NCBI GenBank assembly: GCA_003663415.1
Contig: QMZY01000001.1
Coordinates: forward strand, 1 to 39,320
Direction: 5' to 3'
Source: Candidatus Aenigmatarchaeota archaeon
GTDB taxonomy: Archaea > Aenigmatarchaeota > Aenigmatarchaeia > QMZP01
DNA: 39,320 nucleotides
Every line of letters begins with the position of its first letter. Within the stretch, counting starts at the first letter, position 1. Position numbers and translations under genes: made by a program. Shown one piece after another: positions 31,216 to 38,911 of this stretch. The notes beneath the pieces were generated by a model. It had not been told where the DNA came from, did not search any database, and saw only the letters and a list, made by a program, of their open reading frames with translations.

Positions 31216-31285
31216 TAGAAGGCTGGCACTCTATCCGCTGAGTTACAGGGGCATATATTAAATAAGAAAACATGATTTTTAACTT

Positions 31286-31537
31286 TTATAATGATCTCGA
31301 CACCTGTACGGTTTCAACAGACTGGACACCTTTAACAGAAGCCAATTTTTCTTCGAGTTCTGTTACCCTTCCTTCTTCATCAGGAACAATCTTTGTAAAT
31401 TTCCATGCTTTTAGCCCAAACGCTATAGGCTCTTCTTCTAAACGCTCTGGCTGAAGTTTTTTCAGCTCATTTCCTATTTCTTCAAACCTCTCGGGCTCTT
31501 CAGGCGTTACCTTAAAAACACATATAACATCTCCCAT
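31286..31537 (-). CDS. Elongation factor 1-beta (aEF1B)
   Basis: This factor exchanges GDP for GTP on EF-1 alpha. It has the ferredoxin-like fold of archaeal EF1-beta: VICVFKVTPEEPERFEEIGNELK at the start, EEEPIAFGLKAWKFTKIV in the middle and VKGVQSVETVQVSRSL at the end. The frame is open to 31576, but the family start is MGDVICVFKV (ATG 31537, 83 aa). The zinc-ribbon gene immediately upstream is the classical partner. Confidence 0.93.
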   Translation of the reverse strand: MGDVICVFKVTPEEPERFEEIGNELKKLQPERLEEEPIAFGLKAWKFTKIVPDEEGRVTELEEKLASVKGVQSVETVQVSRSL

Positions 31538-31541
31538 TTTA

Positions 31542-31709
31542 TCACGGACCAACAAACCCGCACTTAGGGCATTCATAAGGATTCATAAGTTTTTTACATT
31601 TACTGCATCTTATAATCCTCTCTTTTCCGCACTTTGGGCAATTAAACTCTACCCATTCAGCTTCACTTTCTATTTTCTTCCCGCACGTTACGCATCTTCT
31701 CTCTTTCAT
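31542..31709 (-). CDS. Zinc-ribbon RNA-binding protein (COG2888 type)
   Basis: This 55-residue protein has four CxxC pairs (CVTC, CPKC, CSKC, CPKC), giving two zinc sites. It is the conserved small protein that lies just before aEF1-beta in many archaea and is predicted to act in translation. The order, spacing (four bases to the aEF1-beta ATG) and length all fit. A TATA-like GGATAAATATAAG (minus strand of 31724-31736) lies upstream. Confidence 0.85.
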   Translation of the reverse strand: MKERRCVTCGKKIESEAEWVEFNCPKCGKERIIRCSKCKKLMNPYECPKCGFVGP

Positions 31710-31755
31710 TCCAATCCCTTAGGCTTATATTTATCCTATGTTTTTATATATTTTC

Positions 31756-32367
31756 CTACTCCCAGAAAAACTGATAATCTCTCACAATCCTTTTTCTTGA
31801 ACTGTTTTTCCAGTAAAAAAGAAGAGCTATACCGGTTAGTATGCCGCCGAAGTGCCCGAAATTTGCTATACCTCTTTGAGAGCCAAATATACCCATAGTA
31901 AACTCTGCAACTGCAAGAAGGACAATAAGATATATCGCCCTTATGGGAAAAGGTATCGGGAACAGAATCAGTCTTTCCTTTGGAAACGCTATTGCAAACC
32001 CCGCAAGAACGCCAAAGACAGCGCCTGAAGCACCAAGCATAAGAACATTCGGTTCAAACGACAGAAGCATATACATTACAGCAGAGCCAATTCCGGATAC
32101 AAAATAAAGAGTCAAAAACCTTTTTTCACCAAGATAATCCTCCATTACAGGACCGAACATAAACAGAACAAACATATTCACTGTGATATGCCATATATCA
32201 GCGTGCAAAAACATATATGTAAAAAACTGCCAAACATATCCTTTCAAAGCAAGCGAAGGCGTTAAAGCAAAGAGAAGGGTAAAACCATCAGAGCCAAAAG
32301 CCCACGTTAACTCTTCTATGATAAATACTATAATGTTCAGAAGAATAAGATATTTCGTAACCCTCAT
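31756..32367 (-). CDS. Rhomboid family intramembrane serine protease
   Basis: Rhomboids cut single-span membrane proteins within the membrane. The catalytic Ser is in GASGA near residue 112 and the catalytic His in NFGHFGG near 172. HITVNMFVLFMFG is the conserved loop-helix segment near 58-72. About six helices are present, the minimal rhomboid fold. The 203-residue length is normal. It overlaps the upstream gene by ATGA, so the two are coupled. Confidence 0.92.
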   Translation of the reverse strand: MRVTKYLILLNIIVFIIEELTWAFGSDGFTLLFALTPSLALKGYVWQFFTYMFLHADIWHITVNMFVLFMFGPVMEDYLGEKRFLTLYFVSGIGSAVMYMLLSFEPNVLMLGASGAVFGVLAGFAIAFPKERLILFPIPFPIRAIYLIVLLAVAEFTMGIFGSQRGIANFGHFGGILTGIALLFYWKNSSRKRIVRDYQFFWE

Positions 32368-33515
32368 CTTTTCACCCTTTTACTAAACTTCCATGCAACA
32401 AATATAACAACCAAGACTATAACAACCCAAACAACATTCATATAGGAGTAATCGCTTGAAACCGAACTTACGCTTATTTCCTTTACTATCCCGCTTTCCT
32501 TTAAATCAGGCTCTGTATAGTTTATCACAAGATAGCCTGTTCCTGTTGCAAACGGAAAATCAAACACGGTTTTTTTTGTTGATTTTAGCTGGCTTGTGTA
32601 ATCCACTCCCACAAGCATTCTGTTCAAAATAAGCTTTGCTTCCAAGGATTTTGCATCCGCTGTGCCCTTGTTCGCAACTTCTATCCTAATGACTCCCCTT
32701 TCTTTGTTTATTTCCTGACTTACAATGTTAAGCTTCACAACACCTTTTACAGGAATGCCTGCTGTGAAAACCTGTTCTTTTGTTTCACTGTTTTCATCCT
32801 TGTAGGTTGCAGTGATTTCTGCTTTATAATTCTTATACTCAGCGTCACTGTCTACAGTTATTTCCAGAATCCCTGTCTTTTCCTCCCCCGGTGTTATATC
32901 GCCAATGTATGCATAACCGCCGGAAAGAAGAGGAATAAACACTCCAGAGTCAGATGAAAATTTCAGCTCGGTCATTTTTGCTGTCCCTGTTCCTATGTTT
33001 TTTATTAAAGCCAAAATCCTTACCTCTGTGCCGGGCTCTATTTTTTCAGGAAAAACCGTGAGGTTTTTTAAAATAAGTTTTGGTTCCCCCTGAACGTTTA
33101 TGTTAATTTTCCTTGAAATATATTCGGAATCTGAATAGAACCTGAACTCAATTTCATACTCACCTGAAACAGCAGAATCAGACACCCTGAGGTTATAGGA
33201 GGTTTTTACAGAATCCTTTCCGGAAACCCTTTTTATTGTTTTTGTTTTGTTTTCCCCGGGCAGAAGCGTGAACGGTTCTTTTGGATATATCTCTACAACC
33301 AAATCATTAACGTTTTTATACCCGTTGTTCTGGATCTCAACTTCTATGTTAACGTTTTTTCCTGGCTCAGCGGGATATGGATTCTGATTGGTGAGAATAA
33401 GGTTTATGTGCGAAAAGTCATAGCTTGTATCAGCAGGAATTAATGTTAACTGGGCTGTACACACATTTGCAAACATAAAAAAAACCAAAGCTCCAACAAA
33501 CCATTTAAGTTTCAT
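32364..33515 (-). CDS. CARDB/COG1361-like anchored surface protein
   Basis: A signal peptide (MKLKWFVGALVFFMFANVCTA) is followed by about 320 residues of beta-rich domains (PAEPGKNVNIEVEIQNNGYKNVNDLV, EPGTEVRILALIKNIGTGTAK), the CARDB/NEW3 pattern. A C-terminal helix (VVWVVIVLVVIFVAWKF, about 360-376) and a short basic tail form a membrane anchor. The topology is external. It overlaps the ATPase gene by 11 bases and the rhomboid by four. Confidence 0.8.
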   Translation of the reverse strand: MKLKWFVGALVFFMFANVCTAQLTLIPADTSYDFSHINLILTNQNPYPAEPGKNVNIEVEIQNNGYKNVNDLVVEIYPKEPFTLLPGENKTKTIKRVSGKDSVKTSYNLRVSDSAVSGEYEIEFRFYSDSEYISRKININVQGEPKLILKNLTVFPEKIEPGTEVRILALIKNIGTGTAKMTELKFSSDSGVFIPLLSGGYAYIGDITPGEEKTGILEITVDSDAEYKNYKAEITATYKDENSETKEQVFTAGIPVKGVVKLNIVSQEINKERGVIRIEVANKGTADAKSLEAKLILNRMLVGVDYTSQLKSTKKTVFDFPFATGTGYLVINYTEPDLKESGIVKEISVSSVSSDYSYMNVVWVVIVLVVIFVAWKFSKRVKR

Positions 33516-34200
33516 AAAAACCCTCCTTACTTATTTTTCCATCAATGATATTTATAATATTATCAGCGTGCTTCCCTATTCTCGGGTCATGCGTAACAAT
33601 AACAATAGTATAGTTTTTTTCCTTGTTTATTTTTCTCAAAAGCCTTGTTATCATTTCTCCTGTTTTTGTATCCAGGTTTCCGGTGGGCTCGTCAGCAAGA
33701 ATTATTTTCGGGTCATTTGCAAGAGCTCTTGCTATTGCAACCCTTTGTTGTTCACCCCCGGAAAGCTGCGCTGGCCTGTGATATATTCTTTTCTCCAAAC
33801 CCAACAAATTAAGAACAGCCCTTGCTTTTTCTCTTGCTTGCTTTTTGTTTTTCCCATTAATTCTCAGCGCTATTTCCACATTTTCTAAAGCGCTGAATCC
33901 CGGAATCAGATTATACTGCTGAAACACAAATCCGATTTTCTTGCCTCTTATTTTTGCAAGCTCTTTATCGGTTTTGTTGTTTGTATTCTCTCCGTCTATC
34001 CAAAGATCCCCTGAACTCGGCCTTAACAAACATCCTATAACATCCAAAAGCGTTGTTTTTCCGCTGCCAGAAGGACCCATTATGGAAACAAAAGAACCTT
34101 CTTTTATCTTCAGATCTATGTTTTTTAGAGCATGAACTTCATGGTCTGTCCCCTTACCATAATATTTATTCAGCTTTCTGGTTTCAATAACGCATTTCAT
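33505..34200 (-). CDS. ABC transporter ATP-binding protein (LolD/MacB type)
   Basis: The protein has Walker A (GPSGSGKTT near residue 41), the Q-loop (FVFQQYNLIPG), the signature (LSGGEQQRVAIARAL near 138-152), Walker B (IILADEPTGNLD) and the H-loop (IVIVTHDPR). The 231-residue length and the Q-loop sequence fit the LolD/MacB class, which works with FtsX-type permeases. No permease is next to it: the following gene encodes a single-span protein. Confidence 0.92.
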   Translation of the reverse strand: MKCVIETRKLNKYYGKGTDHEVHALKNIDLKIKEGSFVSIMGPSGSGKTTLLDVIGCLLRPSSGDLWIDGENTNNKTDKELAKIRGKKIGFVFQQYNLIPGFSALENVEIALRINGKNKKQAREKARAVLNLLGLEKRIYHRPAQLSGGEQQRVAIARALANDPKIILADEPTGNLDTKTGEMITRLLRKINKEKNYTIVIVTHDPRIGKHADNIINIIDGKISKEGFYET

Positions 34201-34222
34201 AAAACTAAATTGTAATTTTTAT

Positions 34223-35629
34223 TTATATTAATCCAAAAAACATCGCAACCCCGAGCAAAAACATTATTATGCCCGCTATAAAGTGCAAATACCTTATATT
34301 CTTCTCTTTCCAGCCCGAAACATCTTCTACCTTAGTTATTCCAAAATAAACAACCAAGGTTATTATTATCATAGGCAGAACAAATATAAAATTATAAATT
34401 AGCAACCAAGGAAGCGTTTCAAGGATATCCAGTGCAGAAAGAATACCGCCTGCAATAACATAAGGCCCTATAGTGCAGGGAAGCAGAAAAAGGGTAACAA
34501 AAACCCCTATAACAAAAGCACCGGCAGGGCTTGTTATTTTATTAATAAGTTGTTTTACTTTTGGCCTTAATGCTACAGGCATTTCAGTAAGAAAACCACC
34601 CGGTTTATACCGCAGAAAATCCTTTATATTCAATACACCCAAAACAACAGCAAAAACCGCGAGAGCTTTGTAAAGAAAAAGCCTTACAGAAGTGAGTGTC
34701 TGGATTACCTGAAAAAACTTTATTATAACCAAACCGTACACTAAATACAAACACAAAACAGAAAATGTAAACGCGAGACCGGCGAATAAAACATTCCTTT
34801 TCTTTTTCGGATTATATGTAAGAATTGCTATTAAAATCAGAGTTAAAACAGCCAAGGCGCACGGATTAACAGAATCAACCAAAGCCAGAGATATTATTTT
34901 TCCAAGGGTTAGGGTATGTTTTGTTGGGATTTTTCCATTTTCTTTTTGCGTTTTGTTTCCAGTCAAGTTGTTTTTATTTTTCTGAACACCTTCACCATTC
35001 CACTCAAATATCCAGTTACCGATCTTTACGGCATGCTGAAATCTTATTTCGCCGCCAGATATCGGAGCAGGAACAGGATCGGTAATCTCGTATTCTGTAT
35101 CCTTAAGAACACTTGTTATGTTTTTGGTTAACAGGTCTCTTAAAATACTGTTTGAAACGTTTCCATCTCCATATTTAATCAGAATCCTTTCTTTGCTCCA
35201 TATTTTCGGCGACCCGGGAAGGGAATTAATATCAGTTTCTCCGAATGGTTTCTTTCCGTCCAAGAGCGGGCAGTCATTTGACTGAACAGAAGAAAGAGAA
35301 TTTCTTATATTCTTTAAGATAGGAGTATCGCCGATAATCCTAAAACTCTCATTAAATATTATCAGGGGTATGCCAAGGCCTGATTTGTATTTGGAGTCAT
35401 AAGACAGCATAAGGTTCGCATTTCTTTCCCTTTCCTGATATATTTCATACTCTATCAAAACAAAATCTGGATATTCATTTGGTAATTCTCCCAGAAGAAC
35501 AGGGTCTGTTTTTGCACAGTGAGGGCATCCTATACCCGTGAAATAAACCGCACATATTGTTCCCTTTGCTTGCACTGCTGGCAAAACCAAAAACAAACTC
35601 GCAAACAGCAAACACAACAGTTTTTTCAT
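34223..35629 (-). CDS. Thioredoxin-like domain fused to CcdA/DsbD-type membrane domain
   Basis: A signal peptide (MKKLLCLLFASLFLVLPAVQA) is followed by a thioredoxin-like domain with CPHC near residue 35-38 (FTGIGCPHCAKTDP). A linker of about 100 residues with sequons leads to six or more membrane helices of the CcdA/DsbD type, with the two half-sites NPCALAVL and LLPCTIGPYV. Together these would pass electrons from cytoplasmic thioredoxin to external disulfides. The start is ATG 35629 (468 aa), because the longer frame adds a non-signal sequence. A TATA (about 35648-35660) predicts a leaderless mRNA. Confidence 0.82.
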   Translation of the reverse strand: MKKLLCLLFASLFLVLPAVQAKGTICAVYFTGIGCPHCAKTDPVLLGELPNEYPDFVLIEYEIYQERERNANLMLSYDSKYKSGLGIPLIIFNESFRIIGDTPILKNIRNSLSSVQSNDCPLLDGKKPFGETDINSLPGSPKIWSKERILIKYGDGNVSNSILRDLLTKNITSVLKDTEYEITDPVPAPISGGEIRFQHAVKIGNWIFEWNGEGVQKNKNNLTGNKTQKENGKIPTKHTLTLGKIISLALVDSVNPCALAVLTLILIAILTYNPKKKRNVLFAGLAFTFSVLCLYLVYGLVIIKFFQVIQTLTSVRLFLYKALAVFAVVLGVLNIKDFLRYKPGGFLTEMPVALRPKVKQLINKITSPAGAFVIGVFVTLFLLPCTIGPYVIAGGILSALDILETLPWLLIYNFIFVLPMIIITLVVYFGITKVEDVSGWKEKNIRYLHFIAGIIMFLLGVAMFFGLI

Positions 35630-35662
35630 ATCCAATAATTTACTGAAACTATATATAAAAAT

Positions 35663-35683
35663 TGGTTTCAAAAAATGAAACCA
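35663..35683. promoter_or_regulatory. Palindrome in a divergent promoter
   Basis: TGGTTTCA and TGAAACCA form a perfect 8-bp inverted repeat with a five-A spacer. It lies in the 98-base region between the CcdA-like gene and the divergent surface-protein gene, between their TATA boxes. This is the geometry of an operator for both genes. Confidence 0.45.
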
Positions 35684-35727
35684 TTGCAAAATCATCATAT
35701 TTTAATAAACCAAAACATATTAATAAT

Positions 35728-37101
35728 ATGAAAAAAATCTTGTGCTTATCGTTTGCTTTCATTTATATGTTCCTTTCCACAGTCAGCGCTGTAAGAATTG
35801 CAGACAACATCAAGTTCACTGTTTCTCCTAACAAAACCCGCTCTCTGGACATAATCCTTCCTGATGATTTTGATCTCGTACCGCAGACTACAGACTATTT
35901 CATAACCCTTTTTACAAACTGGACAGGAGTTGATTTAACAGAGCAGACAGTAACAACAAACATAAACAACACCGTGAAGATTCCAATAAACTTTCCCGGG
36001 TTCAGAAAACAAGAAGGTTACTGCTCATCCTATACAATTACCATAGAAACATCTCAGAGAGCAAGACAATGGGAAGGCAAAGTGTGCGTTTCAAAATATA
36101 ACGATGTTGACACCAGTATTGAGGAACGCACTGATTCTTTTGACATTGGTTTTTACAAAAAATACATATTTTCAAAACCCGGTGAAGAAAGGAATTTAAC
36201 ACTTTTTGTTTTGTCAAGTCTAAACACAACAATTGAATTGTTTGTAAAAGACACCGGTTTGAATATAAAACCTGTTTCTACCTCTTTCCCTGTTTTCAAA
36301 AACCGGAGAAAAACCATAAATTTTACAGTGAAACCACCAGAAAAAAGCGGAACATATCCAATAGAAGTAACAGGAAAAATAAGAAATTGTAACGAGGTCT
36401 CATGTATAAAACAGGCAACCACATATCTTAAAATAGGTAATAAACCAAACGCAAGCTTTACCGTTGACATTTTTCCAACAAACTTGGACACAAAAGCGGG
36501 CGAAAAAATAGAATACATGCTCACCATTCACAACTATGGGCCAGATGCGTTTTTTTCTGTTTATTTAAACCTTCCATCAGGAATAGAAACCACATTTTTA
36601 AACAAAATAATAGAGATTCCTCAAGCAAGCGAAAAAACCATAAACTTTACGCTGATTCCAAAAAAACCAGAAACTTTTTATGAAATAAAGGCAGGAGCCG
36701 TTTCAAAGGGAATAGACAAATACGTAACAGCGTGCATCACAACAGACGAAATGGTGACTGATTTGTTAAGAGGCATGGAAGGTATTGAAAACGGAAAAGG
36801 AAAACAGGAAATGAAAGAAAAATTTAACAAATGGTATTCTGACTATAATAAAACAGGGTATATGAATTCCTTAAAAGAATATTCTGACCTTAATGACTTA
36901 ATCCAGAAGTCAAAAACCCAAAAACCCAAAAACCAAACCAAACCAAACCAATTACCACAAAAAACAAATACACAGAAAAAGGAAACAGCAGACTATTTAT
37001 GGATAATACTGCTTGTTTCAGCGCTTGCTGGTATTTTGTTTGTTTTATTTATCGTATATAAATTCACAAGAAAGGAAGAAGATGAATGGGAATATCAGTA
37101 A
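35728..37101 (+). CDS. Secreted, C-terminally anchored NEW3/COG1361-like protein
   Basis: A signal peptide (MKKILCLSFAFIYMFLSTVSA) precedes about 390 residues of extracellular domains with many N-x-S/T sites, including the NEW3-like NYGPDAFFSVYLNLPSGIET near residue 270. Near the C-terminus a low-complexity linker (KTQKPKNQTKPNQLP) leads to one helix (LWIILLVSALAGILFVLFIVYKF) and an acidic tail. The start is the Met of the signal peptide (457 aa); the longer frame to 35662 is rejected. It is convergent with the Cys-rich gene, overlapping seven bases. Confidence 0.72.
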   Translation: MKKILCLSFAFIYMFLSTVSAVRIADNIKFTVSPNKTRSLDIILPDDFDLVPQTTDYFITLFTNWTGVDLTEQTVTTNINNTVKIPINFPGFRKQEGYCSSYTITIETSQRARQWEGKVCVSKYNDVDTSIEERTDSFDIGFYKKYIFSKPGEERNLTLFVLSSLNTTIELFVKDTGLNIKPVSTSFPVFKNRRKTINFTVKPPEKSGTYPIEVTGKIRNCNEVSCIKQATTYLKIGNKPNASFTVDIFPTNLDTKAGEKIEYMLTIHNYGPDAFFSVYLNLPSGIETTFLNKIIEIPQASEKTINFTLIPKKPETFYEIKAGAVSKGIDKYVTACITTDEMVTDLLRGMEGIENGKGKQEMKEKFNKWYSDYNKTGYMNSLKEYSDLNDLIQKSKTQKPKNQTKPNQLPQKTNTQKKETADYLWIILLVSALAGILFVLFIVYKFTRKEEDEWEYQ

Positions 37102-38789
37102 AAATCCTCGTCACTAAACTCTTCTTCAAGTTCTTCTTCTGTTGGTTTTTTACCTTTGAAGAATTTTGTGTATGCAAACCATCCAACAAGACCAATAACC
37201 ACCAAAACAACTATTATTATTAATGTGTAATCTCCACCTTCTGTACTCCCTGTCGTTCCTGACCACATACAGCAAACACCGACATTACCAGAACTTGTTG
37301 TGCAGGTTTTTCCAGTTGAAACCCATCCCTCTTCGCAACTCACAGCGCACACTTCGCCTGAACTACAACCAGATGAGGACTGGCATATATGGTCAGAACA
37401 AACCTCTCCAGCACTGCAATCATAATCGCTGCAGCAATCCCCTTCAACGCACACACCTGAACAGCAAATACCTTTGCTGCAGGAAGTTCCATCGCTCTTA
37501 TCTGCACATTCATTATCAGCAGAGGTTTTGCAACAAACACCATTTTCCCCGTTTATTGTGCATTTATAATAAGTGTATATAGTGTTTTCAGGGCACGCTG
37601 ACTCATTTTCTCCGGGATAGCACATCCCTTCCAAACAATTTACATCTGTTTGCGAAACACATCTGTAATTTGAGCACTTGGCATTACCGCAATCCAAATC
37701 ATTGCAGCATTCTGCTTTTATCCTGCAAACACCTGAACAGCATATCCCACCCAAACAATATTCACCGTCGCTTTTTCCTTCACAAGAAGTTGGGTCCTGA
37801 TATCCCATAACAGTAATCTTTATGTCAGCTGGTATATTCATAATAAAATCAGAGCCTGTTTTCAGTTTCAAGTCAGTTTTAATTTCCATGCTGCTTTCTA
37901 TTCCATTCAAACTAACTGTCATATATGTTGTTTCCATTGGGTCTAAAGATGTTTTCTCTAAATCAACACTCAAATACTTTTTCAGTTCATCCGGAACCTC
38001 TACCACAAGATTTGTAAAGTTCTGGTCCCCTGTGTTTTTTATCTTAAATCTTGTTATCTCGTAGTGCTGCCCTTTGTCAATTACTGCTGAGAACTCAATC
38101 CTATCAGCTGTCAGCTCACTGCTTCCCTCTTCATTAACACCCACGTTCACTTTCACAACCCCGCCGCCAAAATCATCAGTGGAGTTAGCCTTAAACGCAA
38201 TATAATAGATGTCTTCAGAAAGAGAAAGATTTGCTGTGTATCCTAATATTTCTGTTTTGTATTCCATTTCACCGTTTTTTAATAAATTCAGGTCTTTTTT
38301 ATACACCTCGTACTCGACTCCGTTTACAGGTCCGCTTGCCCATACAACAATATACACCTTATTTCCTGTTACAGTAACTTGCGGTGTTAAAACTATGCCG
38401 CCAACATTTACATTCAATGTTTTGTTTTCCATATGTCCGTTCTGATTGACAGCTTCTGTTTTCATTTCATACGGATACCCAAACGTTGGTAACGGAAAAG
38501 GAGAAGGTCCGCATGTGCTTGAAGGGTCTGTATTAGAAAAATAACAGATCCATTTATCTTTAACCTTAGGGACAAGTCCATACTGCGGCGGCATAACACC
38601 AGGAACATTCCAGGAAACCCTGATAGACTCAGATGGTGAATAATCAGCGTTCACAACCATTAAAAAACTTGAATTCACAGAAATCCGGTCAGGTATAAAA
38701 CCCAATTCCAAATTACTCAAACCATACGCTTGCGAAGGCAAAAACACGAAAAACAAACCCATCAAAATGAACAGATACTGTTTTTTCAT
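37095..38789 (-). CDS. Cys-rich surface protein with tandem disulfide repeats
   Basis: A signal peptide (MKKQYLFILMGLFFVFLPSQA) is followed by about 300 residues of beta-rich domains and then a Cys-rich block (about 336-509). Two copies of a 10-Cys repeat are visible (C-x6-C-x4-CC-x3-C-x3/5-CC pattern with GICCSGVC), separated by about 50 residues with further Cys. A C-terminal helix (LIIIVVLVVIGLVGWFAYTKFF, about 522-543) and a very acidic tail (TEEELEEEFSDEDFY) follow. Start ATG 38789, 564 aa. Disulfide bonding outside the cell is expected. I do not recognise a named family. Confidence 0.72.
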   Translation of the reverse strand: MKKQYLFILMGLFFVFLPSQAYGLSNLELGFIPDRISVNSSFLMVVNADYSPSESIRVSWNVPGVMPPQYGLVPKVKDKWICYFSNTDPSSTCGPSPFPLPTFGYPYEMKTEAVNQNGHMENKTLNVNVGGIVLTPQVTVTGNKVYIVVWASGPVNGVEYEVYKKDLNLLKNGEMEYKTEILGYTANLSLSEDIYYIAFKANSTDDFGGGVVKVNVGVNEEGSSELTADRIEFSAVIDKGQHYEITRFKIKNTGDQNFTNLVVEVPDELKKYLSVDLEKTSLDPMETTYMTVSLNGIESSMEIKTDLKLKTGSDFIMNIPADIKITVMGYQDPTSCEGKSDGEYCLGGICCSGVCRIKAECCNDLDCGNAKCSNYRCVSQTDVNCLEGMCYPGENESACPENTIYTYYKCTINGENGVCCKTSADNECADKSDGTSCSKGICCSGVCVEGDCCSDYDCSAGEVCSDHICQSSSGCSSGEVCAVSCEEGWVSTGKTCTTSSGNVGVCCMWSGTTGSTEGGDYTLIIIVVLVVIGLVGWFAYTKFFKGKKPTEEELEEEFSDEDFY

Positions 38790-38846
38790 ATTATTTATTT
38801 TGTTTTGCATATTATATAAATTAGGCTTATAGGCTTTATTCTGAGC

Positions 38847-38864
38847 GTGTCTAATTAGATACAC
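38847..38864. promoter_or_regulatory. Near-palindrome upstream of the last gene
   Basis: CTAATTAG is flanked by GTGT and ACAC (offset by two bases). It lies between the start of the Cys-rich gene and the TATA box (AATATTTAAAC, 38879-38889) of the gene at 38912. It could be an operator for the divergent pair. Confidence 0.3.
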
Positions 38865-38911
38865 TCTTTAAAGGCGTAAAATATTTAAACCAAAAAATTA
38901 TTGATGGATAT

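Larger units (their letters stand above)
30924..31252 (-). tRNA. trnR-UCU: tRNA-Arg(UCU), three exons and two introns
   Basis: The gene reads on the minus strand. Exons are 31216-31252, 31152-31173 and 30924-30937, which join to 73 nt (G1 to A73, no encoded CCA). Every stem is then perfect: acceptor GCCCCTG/CAGGGGC, D-stem ACTC/GAGT, anticodon stem CCAGC/GCTGG, T-stem GAGGG/CCCTC. The anticodon loop is CTTCTAA (anticodon UCU at 31217-31219) and the T-loop TTCGAAT. Without the second intron no 3' acceptor strand exists. Both splice sites lie two nucleotides into a three-nucleotide bulge next to a four-base-pair helix, as the archaeal splicing endonuclease requires. A TATA-like tract lies between here and the aEF1-beta stop. 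Confidence 0.92.

Noticed and set aside
31145..31252. A truncated tRNA pseudogene or a split tRNA half
   Set aside because: A matching 3' exon with the exact T-stem and acceptor complement lies 214 bases further on the same strand, with fitting splice bulges, so an interrupted gene is the better reading.
36900..36970. A CRISPR-like repeat (AAAACCCAAAAACC-type runs)
   Set aside because: It is a low-complexity Lys/Pro/Asn/Gln linker in a coding frame with no regular spacers; no CRISPR array was seen elsewhere in the window.
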